A stretch of 64,000 bases of DNA from assembly GCF_021018805.1 (NCBI RefSeq), contig NW_026960614.1:1116001-1180000 (forward strand), read 5' to 3'. Positions 51,598 to 60,438 of this stretch are shown here, piece by piece. How positions within the stretch are numbered: position 1 is the stretch's first letter; each line of letters begins with the position of its first letter. A model generated the notes under the pieces. The model ran no database searches. It saw only the letters and a list, made by a program, of their open reading frames with translations, and had not been told where the DNA came from. The position numbers and the translations under genes are program-made. Source of the stretch: Prinia subflava (lineage: Eukaryota > Chordata > Aves > Passeriformes > Cisticolidae).

Positions 51598-53874
51598 TTA
51601 CAGACGTTTCAGCCTCAGTTTTGTTGGTCCAAAAGTTTCTATAGCCCACGACTGGACTCCACGAGGGACCTTCTTCACACGCGTGTAGTGTATCCAGGGT
51701 TCCACTCCAGCCACTTTGACTGCTGTAAAGGTGGTTAGCAGTACCTGATGGGGACCAGTCCACTTCTCTTTTAGTGGTTCTTCGTTCCAGGTTTTGATGT
51801 ATACCTCATCTCCTGGTTCGATATTGTGGACTGGATTCTCCAGGGCCAGTGGTCTGTTCCACACGAGAACACTTCGGAGCCGAGCTAGAGTTTTCCCGAG
51901 GGACAGAACATAATTATACACATCTTGTTTCCCTGTGACATGAACATTTGGATTGGGGTTAGGAGATTCATATGGTTTCCCATACAATATTTCATAAGGA
52001 CTAACTGACATCCCACTCCTAGGCTTTATCCGAACCCTCAGCAATGCGATCGGCAAAGCCTGTGGCCACTGCAGTTTGGCTTCCTGGCATATTTTACTGA
52101 TCTGCCTCTTCAGTGTCTGGTTCATTCTTTCTACTTGCCCACTTGACTGGGGTCTCCATGGTGTGTGGAGGTCCCAAGATAATCCCAATAACTTGCTTAC
52201 CTCTTGTACCACCGTGGCTATGAAGTGTGGGCCTCTGTCTGATGATATCCCTAGGGGCACCCCAAACCTGGGAATGATCTCCTGTAATAACCACTTAACT
52301 GTTTCCTTTGCTTGGTTTGTGCGACAGGGAAGGGCTTCTGGCCATCCAGAAAACGTGTCAACCCCTACTAACAGGTATTTGTATCCCCGAGTTTTTGGCA
52401 GTTCTGCAAAATCCACTTGCCAATAGTCTCCTGGTTCTATTCCTATCCGAATTCTGCCTAACTGTGCCTGTCGTCTAGCTACGGGATTGTTTTTCAGACA
52501 GATTTCACATTTAGACATTACTGACTTGGCCATTGTTTGCATCCGTACTGAGATTAGATATTGTCTTAGCCACTTTACCAACGCCTCTGCACCCCAGTGA
52601 CACTCATTATGTTTTACCTGTAAAATTTCTCTCATTACCAAAGGAGGTACCACTATTTGCCCTTGTGCGGTTACATACCACCCTTCTGCGTTCTTCTGTG
52701 CCTTCAGCAGTCGTGCTAGTCTGTCATCTTCAATTGTATAGTTTGGCTTCGGAGGCAAATTAAATTGAGAGATATTAAGTCTTGATGGTATCAACGCCAT
52801 TGTTTTCTGCACCTCTCGCGCTACCTGACGGGCTGCCCAATCTGCTTTTCGATTTCCTTCACAAATTTTGGAGTTGCCTGATTGATGTGCCTTGCAGTGC
52901 ATGATTGCTACTTGTTCAGGTTTTTGTACTGCATCTATCAATTGTAGGACTGCATCTTGATGTTTAATATTTGTCCCTTGGGAGGACAGCAGTCCTCTTT
53001 CTTTCCATAAAGCTCCGTGTACATGCACTACTCCAAAGGCATATTTGGAATCAGTCCAAATATTCACTGTCTTCCCTTCACTCAGCTCGAGTGCTCTGGT
53101 TAATGCGATTAGTTCTGCCCTTTGTGCAGACGTGTTAGGTGGTAGTGCTTTTGCCTCTATTACTACATCAATTGTAGTTACTGCATATCCCGCGTATCTG
53201 GCTCCGTTCTCCATGAAGCTGCTTCCATCTGTAAAGAGTTCCCACTCTGGTTGCTCCAGGGGGACATCCTTCAGATCTGTTCTTGCTGAATAGGTGTGCT
53301 CGATGACTTCTAGACAGTCATGCTCTAATGGACCTTCCTCAGCTGTGGCACCTAGAAATAGAGCTGGATTCAAGAGGTTAGTTGTTTTTAGTGCAACATC
53401 ATCCTGCTCAGCCAGGGTTACCTGAAACTTCATCATCCGGCTTGGAGAGAGCCAATGGCCCCCCTTTTGTTCCAGGACTGTAGTTACCATGTGTGGCACA
53501 TAGACATCTATGTGTCTTCCCATTGTGAGCTTCCTGGCTTCCTGTATCAGCAGCACGGTAGCTGCCACTGCCCGCAGACATGAAGGCCATCCGGCACTTA
53601 CGTTGTCGAGTTGTTTGGAAAAGTAACCCACCGGCCTTTTCCAGCTTCCCAGTCGTTGGGTCAGGACTCCCAGTGCCAGTCGCTGCCTTTCATGCACGTA
53701 CAGCTGAAAGTCTTTAGACAGATCAGGTAACCCCAAAGCAGGAGCAGTTGTCAGTGCTTCCTTTAATTTCTGGAAGGCCTCTTTCTGTGGTTTGCCCCAG
53801 GTGAACGGCTGCGTCTTCTGAGCCTCGTACAAGGGTTTTGCAATCAGTCCATAGTCCATGATCCACAGGCGACA
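51598..53874 (-). CDS. pol: Provirus D pol, RT thumb to integrase
   Basis: A 753-codon open frame (from 53859) is in the same frame as the upstream gag-pro-RT ORF, separated only by the UGA at 53877-53875. RNase H is complete: ELFTDGSSFMENG, AELIALTRALEL, IWTDSKYAFG and GNRKADWAA supply D-E-D-D. Integrase follows with an HHCC domain (HNECHWGAEALVKWL, CEICLKN), the core (VGVDTFSGWPEAL, SSDRGPHFIA, SSGQVERMN) and a GPY/F module (WTGPHQVLLTTFTAV). No catalytic residue is missing. Past the stop it could be translated only by readthrough. Confidence 0.9.
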   Translation of the reverse strand, partial: CRLWIMDYGLIAKPLYEAQKTQPFTWGKPQKEAFQKLKEALTTAPALGLPDLSKDFQLYVHERQRLALGVLTQRLGSWKRPVGYFSKQLDNVSAGWPSCLRAVAATVLLIQEARKLTMGRHIDVYVPHMVTTVLEQKGGHWLSPSRMMKFQVTLAEQDDVALKTTNLLNPALFLGATAEEGPLEHDCLEVIEHTYSARTDLKDVPLEQPEWELFTDGSSFMENGARYAGYAVTTIDVVIEAKALPPNTSAQRAELIALTRALELSEGKTVNIWTDSKYAFGVVHVHGALWKERGLLSSQGTNIKHQDAVLQLIDAVQKPEQVAIMHCKAHQSGNSKICEGNRKADWAARQVAREVQKTMALIPSRLNISQFNLPPKPNYTIEDDRLARLLKAQKNAEGWYVTAQGQIVVPPLVMREILQVKHNECHWGAEALVKWLRQYLISVRMQTMAKSVMSKCEICLKNNPVARRQAQLGRIRIGIEPGDYWQVDFAELPKTRGYKYLLVGVDTFSGWPEALPCRTNQAKETVKWLLQEIIPRFGVPLGISSDRGPHFIATVVQEVSKLLGLSWDLHTPWRPQSSGQVERMNQTLKRQISKICQEAKLQWPQALPIALLRVRIKPRSGMSVSPYEILYGKPYESPNPNPNVHVTGKQDVYNYVLSLGKTLARLRSVLVWNRPLALENPVHNIEPGDEVYIKTWNEEPLKEKWTGPHQVLLTTFTAVKVAGVEPWIHYTRVKKVPRGVQSWAIETFGPTKLRLKRL

Positions 53875-56800
53875 TCACCCTGTCATTCCGAGGAAGATCC
53901 GCAGCTCGTGTAGATTCTGAGGCTCTGGAATAGCACAGATAGCTTGAATACGATTAGTACCCAGTTTTCTCTGCCCTTGTGAGATTTCACATCCCAGGTA
54001 AATCACAGTCTGTTGGGCAATTTGTGCTTTTTCTCTGGATACCTTATACCCTCCCATTCCTAATGAATTTAAGATCTCAATGGTTACCTTTATGCAGGTC
54101 ATTTCTTCCTCTGTTGCAATCAAAATGTCATCTACATACTGGAGTAATAAATATTGGTCTCTTGGTACTTGCCCTTCTCTGGTCCAGATTTCCAGTTCTT
54201 TTGCCAGTTGACTTCCAAAGAGAGTGGGGGACCCCTTGTACCCCATCGGTAATCGAGTCCAGGTGAGCTGAGTTTTTCTTCCACTTTCTGGATGTTCCCA
54301 CTCAAAGGCAAATAGTTTCCTACTTTCTTGGTCAAGGGGTATACAGAAGAAAGCATCTTTTAAGTCAATTACAGTAAACCATTTATATATCTCTTTTACG
54401 GATGCTAACAATGTATAGGGATTGGCAACCACTGGATGAATGTCTTTTGTTATTTCATTTATACCTCTTAAATCCTGTACAAGTCTATACTCACCATTGG
54501 GTTTCTTCACTGGGAAAATTGGGGTGTTGTATTCCGATTTACATTCCTCTAGAATTCGATATTTTAAAAATTTATCAATGGTCTTTGCTATTCCCTGTCG
54601 TGCTTCTGGTTTTATAGGGTATTGTTTGATTCGTACAGCCTTTGCTCCTTCTTTTAACTCTACATGTACCGGTTGTGCCAATTTAGATTTTCCAGGTACA
54701 TCTGTTTCCCAGACAGAGGGAATTACTGCATCTTCTACTTCTTTAGGAATATTAGAAATTGGTTTTTCTTTTATCATCAAAATCTTTCCTGTCTTAGACT
54801 CCGGAATTTTCATTACGAGTTCACCATTCTCAAAAGTAATTACTGCCTCCAGTGCTGCCAGTAGATCGCGCCCTAAGAGCGGAGTTGGGCAGTCTGGCAT
54901 GTATAAGAATTCATGGGTCAAGATCTTATCTTCAAAGCTCAATTCTAGGGGTTGCAAGAATGGCCGTACCTCCTCCTTCCCTGTGGCTCCAATGACTGCT
55001 GCTGACTTGTTCCCGATTTGCCCCTCAAGATAATTTAGTACAGAATGTGTGGCCCCCGTGTCAATGAGAAAATCTACGTCTTTTCTTTCTAAATGCAAAG
55101 TCACCATGGGCTCCCTTGATCCTGGCTCTCTCTCATGTAAGACCATGACTCTGGCTACACCATCCAGCTGATGCTCACTACTTTGATTAAACATACTGTC
55201 TAACTGAGGCTGACCATTCTGGCTAAACCGGTTTGGACACTCCCTTTTCCAGTGTCCCTCCATCCGACAATATGCACACTGATTCAGACCTAATCTACCA
55301 TGACCAGAACCTCTGCCAAAGCCACCTCTATTAACGCCACGACCACCTCTACCACGTCCCCGCCCCTGTCTCTGTAAGACTGCCAAAAGGCTTTGCCCCT
55401 GTTTCTTGATAATTTCTCTGTCCCTGTTATTATAAACTTTCCAGGCAACCTCTAGGAGTTTATCCAAGTTTCTTAACTCTTCACCTTCCAGTTTCTGTAG
55501 CTTTTTCCTAATATCTTCCTGTGCCTGACCCAGAAAAATAAAGGCAAGCTGAGTTCTTCCTTGCTCACTGTCTACTTGAAGATCAGTATATCTTCTAGCT
55601 GCTTCCTTAAGTCTTTCTAGAAAGGCAGTGGGAGATTCTTTCTTTTCCTGTTGAATTTCATACAACTTAGACCAGTTCATACTCTTAGGTATTGCCTGTT
55701 GAGCACCAACTGAAATCCACTCCTGATATCTCTTTAGCCTTAACATATCCACTCCAGAGGGGTCATTAGCATCCCACTCTGGGTCTGCAGTGGGAAAATT
55801 ATAATCCAGTGTCCCTGTCACCAAACCATTTCGTATGTCTTCTCTAGCTCTTTCTCTTGCTGCTCGAAGAACCATATCTCTCTCTGTCTCATCCATCAGA
55901 GTGTCTAATATGACATGAATATCTTCCCAATCAGGGTTCTGAGTTTTCATTATCATCTTAACCACACGAGCTACCTTATCTGGGTTTTCTCTATACGTTC
56001 CAGCTGATTGTTTCCATATAACTAAACCAGCAGGTGAAAAGGGTACCTTTACAAAGACGGGTTCGTTAGTTCCCACTCCTTGCCTTAGTGGTGCAATAAT
56101 CGTTCTCTTTTGTTTGCCTGATTTTAATATACCCTTTCCTGCCTGAGGCCACTCCAGGGCCAGTTTTCCTCGTGTTCGGTGAGCTACTGGGGCGTCTAGT
56201 TCATTTGCTTCACTGTCACTACTTTCCATTCTATCTGTCTTTTTCACATTCCCCCTTTGCTTCTGCCTCACAATCACATCCTGGACAGGTGAATCGGGGA
56301 GGGGAGGGTACAGGGGGGCAGACGGGCCAGAAGCTGGTGAAGGAGGTGTAGGTGGGAGTGGAGGGTACCCTTGAGCTGGTGTTAGAGGGGGGATAAATCT
56401 TTCAGCGGGTGTGGGCGGGGGAGCAGGATAGCTTTGAGCAGGTGTATGTGGAGAAGGGGGGGTTCTCTGAGCAGGCGGAGGAGGGGCGGGCACCTGGGCA
56501 GGCAGAGGAGGGGCAAGCGGAGGAGCGGCTGGCACAGGCAGAGGAGGATAATTACCTTCAGCAGACAAAGGTGGGGGTGAAACATATTGTGCTGGCGCGA
56601 GCGAGGGGGTTGTAAGAGAATCAGGTGGGGTCAGGGTGAGCGGGGTAGAACTTGGTGTTGAGGGGGCCGTGGTGGTTCCGGGAGCCATGGGAGATACCAA
56701 TAATTCCGATTCCAGTTCGTCTCTTTTTCCCCCTAAAATTTCACTTAAAACTGCATGTTCCATACAATGCTTATTTTGGACGCAAGCCAGACACTTATTA

Positions 56801-57153
56801 TTCTCAAGCTTCATTGCTTTCATTTTGTCAAGCCACAAAACCGGTTTCTCAAGCAAGCACAGAAATAAGTCAATATATGGTAATTGTTCTACCCTTCCAT
56901 CTTGTGTACAAAGCGATCTAAGTTGCATAATAACCTTCACATCAAAAGACCCGTTTTTCGGCCACCTCTGATTTTCAGGCAAAGCGTATTTTGGCAAGTG
57001 AACATTACAATATTCAATCAACTTATCTTTTCGTAATTCCTGACCGAAATTCCCCTCTTTCCAATGTGCCAACAAACAACCCAACGGAGAAGAACTTGGT
57101 ATAGAGGCATTATTGCTGCCCAAAACCTCTTTTAACCCTTTTAGTTTCTCCAT
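53875..57153 (-). CDS. gag-pol: Provirus D gag-pro-RT fused ORF
   Basis: One continuous frame runs from gag through protease into RT. I chose the start MEKLKGLKEV at 57153 (an upstream in-frame Met lies at 57174). Gag has a matrix domain, a long Pro-rich spacer with repeated YPPLP motifs (about 56640-56280), capsid with a KESPTAFLERLKEA homology region, an RGRGRGGRG basic stretch and one zinc finger CAYCRMEGHWKREC (about 55279-55238). Protease has LIDTGATHSVL intact. RT has VIDLKDAFFCIPL and LLQYVDDILIA (YVDD at 54139-54128). No stop separates gag from pro, unlike provirus B. It ends at the UGA at 53877-53875, where the trunk motif MTGW has lost its Trp. Confidence 0.92.
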   Translation of the reverse strand: MEKLKGLKEVLGSNNASIPSSSPLGCLLAHWKEGNFGQELRKDKLIEYCNVHLPKYALPENQRWPKNGSFDVKVIMQLRSLCTQDGRVEQLPYIDLFLCLLEKPVLWLDKMKAMKLENNKCLACVQNKHCMEHAVLSEILGGKRDELESELLVSPMAPGTTTAPSTPSSTPLTLTPPDSLTTPSLAPAQYVSPPPLSAEGNYPPLPVPAAPPLAPPLPAQVPAPPPPAQRTPPSPHTPAQSYPAPPPTPAERFIPPLTPAQGYPPLPPTPPSPASGPSAPLYPPLPDSPVQDVIVRQKQRGNVKKTDRMESSDSEANELDAPVAHRTRGKLALEWPQAGKGILKSGKQKRTIIAPLRQGVGTNEPVFVKVPFSPAGLVIWKQSAGTYRENPDKVARVVKMIMKTQNPDWEDIHVILDTLMDETERDMVLRAARERAREDIRNGLVTGTLDYNFPTADPEWDANDPSGVDMLRLKRYQEWISVGAQQAIPKSMNWSKLYEIQQEKKESPTAFLERLKEAARRYTDLQVDSEQGRTQLAFIFLGQAQEDIRKKLQKLEGEELRNLDKLLEVAWKVYNNRDREIIKKQGQSLLAVLQRQGRGRGRGGRGVNRGGFGRGSGHGRLGLNQCAYCRMEGHWKRECPNRFSQNGQPQLDSMFNQSSEHQLDGVARVMVLHEREPGSREPMVTLHLERKDVDFLIDTGATHSVLNYLEGQIGNKSAAVIGATGKEEVRPFLQPLELSFEDKILTHEFLYMPDCPTPLLGRDLLAALEAVITFENGELVMKIPESKTGKILMIKEKPISNIPKEVEDAVIPSVWETDVPGKSKLAQPVHVELKEGAKAVRIKQYPIKPEARQGIAKTIDKFLKYRILEECKSEYNTPIFPVKKPNGEYRLVQDLRGINEITKDIHPVVANPYTLLASVKEIYKWFTVIDLKDAFFCIPLDQESRKLFAFEWEHPESGRKTQLTWTRLPMGYKGSPTLFGSQLAKELEIWTREGQVPRDQYLLLQYVDDILIATEEEMTCIKVTIEILNSLGMGGYKVSREKAQIAQQTVIYLGCEISQGQRKLGTNRIQAICAIPEPQNLHELRIFLGMTG

Positions 57154-57435
57154 ATTACAGATACATAAAACCACAGATGCCGAACCTGCAACGCTTTAGC
57201 GATTTCTGACGGACGGCTGCCTAGGCAATACCACCAGGAATTCCTTTTGCCCAACCAAGCGTAGCTTTCGCTGCGTCTTAATGGCAGGCCCCCAGACCAG
57301 AGAATAAAGAACCTTACCTTCTCACCAGGGGTCGTTGTGAGCGGCGAGGGTCGCGGCTCCGATGGGCTCCCCGAGAAATCACCCGGTGCCGGCTGGAGCG
57401 TGATCGGGTCGCGGGGTCCTGGCTGCGCCCACAAG

Positions 57436-57454
57436 GTCCCGTCCTGGGTCGCCA
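57436..57454 (-). other. Provirus D primer binding site
   Basis: TGGCGACCCAGGACGGGAC on the minus strand, four bases inside the 5' LTR. It begins TGGCGA like the tRNA-Arg-type sites of B and C but otherwise differs; I do not assign the isoacceptor. Confidence 0.7.
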
Positions 57455-57458
57455 AAAA

Positions 57459-57850
57459 TGTTAGCGTAGGAAAACATATAACCACACAGAGGCGATCATA
57501 TGCGGTTCTTTATTCCAGCGCGCGGGACACCGGGGTGATGATACACCCAAATCTGATGTCCGAAGGATACAGAGTTGATTCGTGATTTTTATAGTTTAAA
57601 TTATACACATGTTAACTAACCCCCACCCCTAGATACTGATTATCCTATTCCTTAGTTACTATCTTAAATCATACCTACGCTTCTACCCTGATCCACACTT
57701 GATTTGGTTAAAACAATAGCATGGAGCTGTTTACAAAAGTTGACGCTTGTTCCCAGCTAGCTGCGTCAAGTTCCAGTTGTACGTTCTCTACTTTCCTCCC
57801 CCTGCACATTACTCAATCTAGAAATTATATTTTTTAACCCTCCACCAACA
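57459..57850 (-). mobile_element. 5' LTR of provirus D
   Basis: Length is 392 bp, with AATAAA at 57514-57509 and a TATAAAAA box near 57593-57586 (minus strand). It is identical to the 3' LTR except at 57739. Leader sequence to gag is about 280 bp, short compared with B and C. Confidence 0.95.
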
Positions 57851-57854
57851 CCCC

Positions 57855-58265
57855 CTCCCTCCAAATTATTATAATTTTGCAATTAGGGGCTTTCAGGCAA
57901 AGATATGGGAATAGGAATAACAGTTCTTTACTAGGAATATTAAAAATACAAATGTAGTAGTACAAAAAAACCCAAACAAGCAGACAAACAAACAAACAAA
58001 AATCCTAGAAACCCTGACACAGTCAGAATACATCCTGACACCCTGTTGGTAAAGGTATTGGAAGCAGTCCAAATAAATCTTCCTGGAGTAACAGATGTGG
58101 TTCTGTTGGAGTAGAGATGATCCTGTAGAAAGGGACCAGTGGTGGTGAAATGGGTCTGGTCTTCCTTTGGGAAACCCAATGGAAAACAGGCTACTCTGGT
58201 GTTTCTGACTCTCAGTTTTTATCCAGGTAGGAATGGTTGGCTCCTACCACTGGGTGGAGCATCTC
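57855..58265 (-). mobile_element. Reverse LTR, second piece
   Basis: It continues the LTR begun at 49265: CCTCCCTCCAAATTATTATA, then GGAATAACAGTTCTTTACTAG as in the LTR at 36881-37694 (reverse). It runs to GAGCATCTC at 58265, where a plus-strand LTR inserts. Confidence 0.8.
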
Positions 58266-59588
58266 TGTCTCGTTTTGGGGGGGAGGTGAATTTTCCAGGA
58301 AGTTGTGGGCAAACCAATCAGTGGTCAGGTTTTATGCTGGCACCTAGAGTAGCCACTGGGAGGTTTGGACACGCCTCTGAGAACACAAGCGGTTAAAAGC
58401 AAGGACTCCCAGAGGGTCTGCCTCTTTTGGATCCGGTTTCAGCAGAGAAACATCTTCACCTCCTCCTCTGCTCAGCTTACAAGGCTGAGTGGGGGAGGAG
58501 AACCATGCAGCCAGGCTGAGGGGAACCATGTGGCCGGGCTGAGGTAAGCTGGATCCCTGGGGGGGAAGAGAGTGAACAGAACTGGAGCTGAGCAAGCCCC
58601 ATCCAGGATGAAGGGGTCGAAAACTGTGGAGGTGCCTTCCGTCCCACCCCCCATCCCCGTGTCGTCCCCCCCCCCCGGGAGGAGGTGCCCAGCTGCGTGT
58701 GGGAGTTGTCGAGCCTGGGAGTGCTTGAGCCTTCAGCCCTGCCAGGAGCCAAGAACTGTTAACTCTTTCGGAGGCAGAAGGAAACTTTTCCCAGACATTG
58801 ATTCTCATGGCTAGTGGTTTCAGAAGAGAGAGAGAGACAGCCTGGGACCGAGATGATAAAGGAAGATGAAAAGAACCCCAGATGGGCAGAGACGAAGAGG
58901 AGTGGCTTTTAGGCTGGACTTTTCTTGCATAATGTTAGCCATAGACTGAACTTGAGTCTCTTTAAACTTAAACTGCATTTGGGTGGATGTAGCCGGCTTG
59001 ACTTGCTGCAGTGGAGCAAACAGAGAAGAGAGGAAGAGGGTGTGGTGGTGCCCTCTGCCCTCAGAGAAGAAACCCTCGGCCCCAGGGGAAAGATGGGGAG
59101 AGCCCGGCATGCAAGCATCCTTAAAAAGAGCCCTATATGGAGCTTTAGCCCATGGACAGTAGTGAGAGCACTGGACAGGGAAAAGAGGGTGTCACCACGG
59201 CAGACTTCTCCGGGCGGTGCCATGGGTGACATGGAAACACATCAAGGGTGGACCTGTGTTTTCTGAGGAGCAGTCTGTGGTGCGAGAGAGACTCCTCTCT
59301 CCCTTGCTGAATTGAAGATTAGTTTTTTTGAGTGGTGATTTTTTGATTTAAAACCCAAGGTTTTGGTCCATGGAGGGTAACATGTAAGGGGTGGAAACTG
59401 GGGGAGGAGAAGAAATGTTCTGGGAAGTTTTCATTTCTGTTTTTGTGTGTGTTTAGAGGTTTTTTTTTCCTTTTCTATTTATGTTCTTATGTAATGTAAT
59501 AAAGTTTTGTTTTCTCTTTTAGTAGTTGTTAGGGAAAAAACATATATTCATGGGTGCATTAACATCTGGCCAGTGCTAACCCATGACA
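58266..59588 (+). mobile_element. Long solo LTR or LTR-like element, 1.3 kb
   Basis: It runs TGTCTCGTTTTGGG to CTAACCCATGACA (1,323 bp), flanked by ATCTC (58261-58265) and TTCTC (59589-59593), a 5-bp duplication with one difference. AATAAA is at 59498-59503. ORFs within (for example 58925-59266) have no recognisable domain. The U3 would be over 1 kb, longer than any other LTR in the window, so a composite or an element with captured sequence is possible. Confidence 0.75.
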
Positions 59589-59593
59589 TTCTC

Positions 59594-59862
59594 ATAATGG
59601 GATGATGTCATTTTATCAGTCAAGTGGTGAGCCTTAATGGATCATTAACAGAAGATATCCTCCTGGAGGGAGGATGGGTCACAGACGAGATAAGAACACT
59701 GCCCCACCTGGTTTTAACAGCTGGCCCATTAACAGAAGACACCCGCCCCCTCCCCCCCCAGAGTTATGAGGAATAAGCCATAGAAGAGAAAGAAAACACC
59801 TTCCCAACCGGTTTCAACACATGGCAATAGAATACATAGTTTTGGTTACATATTACAACCTG
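59594..59862 (-). mobile_element. Reverse LTR, third piece
   Basis: Ends the LTR started at 49265. It has repeated CCCATTAACAGAAGA / GGATCATTAACAGAAGA units (about 59638 and 59726), and U3 sequence around AATGGGATGATGTCATTTTA. The outer end near 59855-59862 is not fixed; no TSD with 49261-49264 could be shown. Confidence 0.65.
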
Positions 59863-60436
59863 TAAGAGTCGGTCTGAAAATCCCTCATCTGCCTCATGAC
59901 TGTCAGAGGCTGACCGCCAATGACCCTGGGCTGCAGCACAGGAGTTCTGGCCTGACCGAGGTGGGACCCAAGTTTCTCCCTGCAGGTGCACTTACTGGAC
60001 CAAGACGCCCTCCTCAGAAACCCGTGTGGGAACAATGAGGAGCTGTTACTGTTCCTGGGCTGTGTTTGCAGAGGCCGTGTTTGCTTTGACTGACTGTGCT
60101 GTACCTGCTGCAAAGCCCAGACCTGCTTGTCCCAAACCTGCCTGATCTGAATGGTTGCACCTGATTCCCAGAGCAACGAGCCTCCTCACAGTGACTCTTG
60201 GGTGCCCCCCACTCCTGCCTGCATTGGCCAGGTGCCCCCTGCTTCTGAAATGACTATAAAAGTTTCCCCCTGAGACTCACACTTTGAGGCCTCCCCAGAG
60301 GACAACAGTCAATTGACGCGCGCCACGAGGACTGCGAATGTGGTCTTGCGCTCCAGCGTCACGAGGACTCACACCTGTCAGTCGGTAGCTATGACCCCCC
60401 TTTTCCTCTTCTCTCTCTCTCTCTCTTTCCGGTCCC
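59863..60436 (+). mobile_element. Solo LTR, truncated at 3' end
   Basis: It starts TGTAAGAGTCGG and follows the LTR at 19859-20531 through the TATAAAAG box (60255-60262) and the ACGAGGACT segments. It loses the rest near 60436 at a CT-repeat (60411-60428). AATAAA and U5 are missing. It abuts the end of the provirus C gag directly, so a deletion joins the two. Confidence 0.8.
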
Positions 60437-60438
60437 CC

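Larger units (their letters stand above)
49338..57850 (-). mobile_element. Provirus D: young, nearly intact class I ERV
   Basis: This is a complete minus-strand provirus of 8,513 bp: 5' LTR 57850-57459, PBS 57454-57436, gag-pro-pol, env, polypurine tract (AAAGGGGGGAA, about 49740-49730) and 3' LTR 49729-49338. An exact 4-bp duplication CCCC (49334-49337 and 57851-57854) flanks it. The LTRs differ at one position that I can see (C at 49620, T at 57739 on the plus strand). Only two in-frame stops interrupt the coding: UGA in pol and UAG in env. The 4-bp TSD, YVDD, single zinc finger and GPY/F integrase support class I. Confidence 0.95.

Noticed and set aside
54440..55033. 197-codon plus-strand ORF within provirus D
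   Set aside because: Antisense to the intact protease-RT frame of provirus D.
57940..58179. Minus-strand ORF with a hydrophobic end as a membrane protein
   Set aside because: It lies within LTR sequence shared with 36881-37694 and includes an A/C-rich simple stretch; chance ORF.
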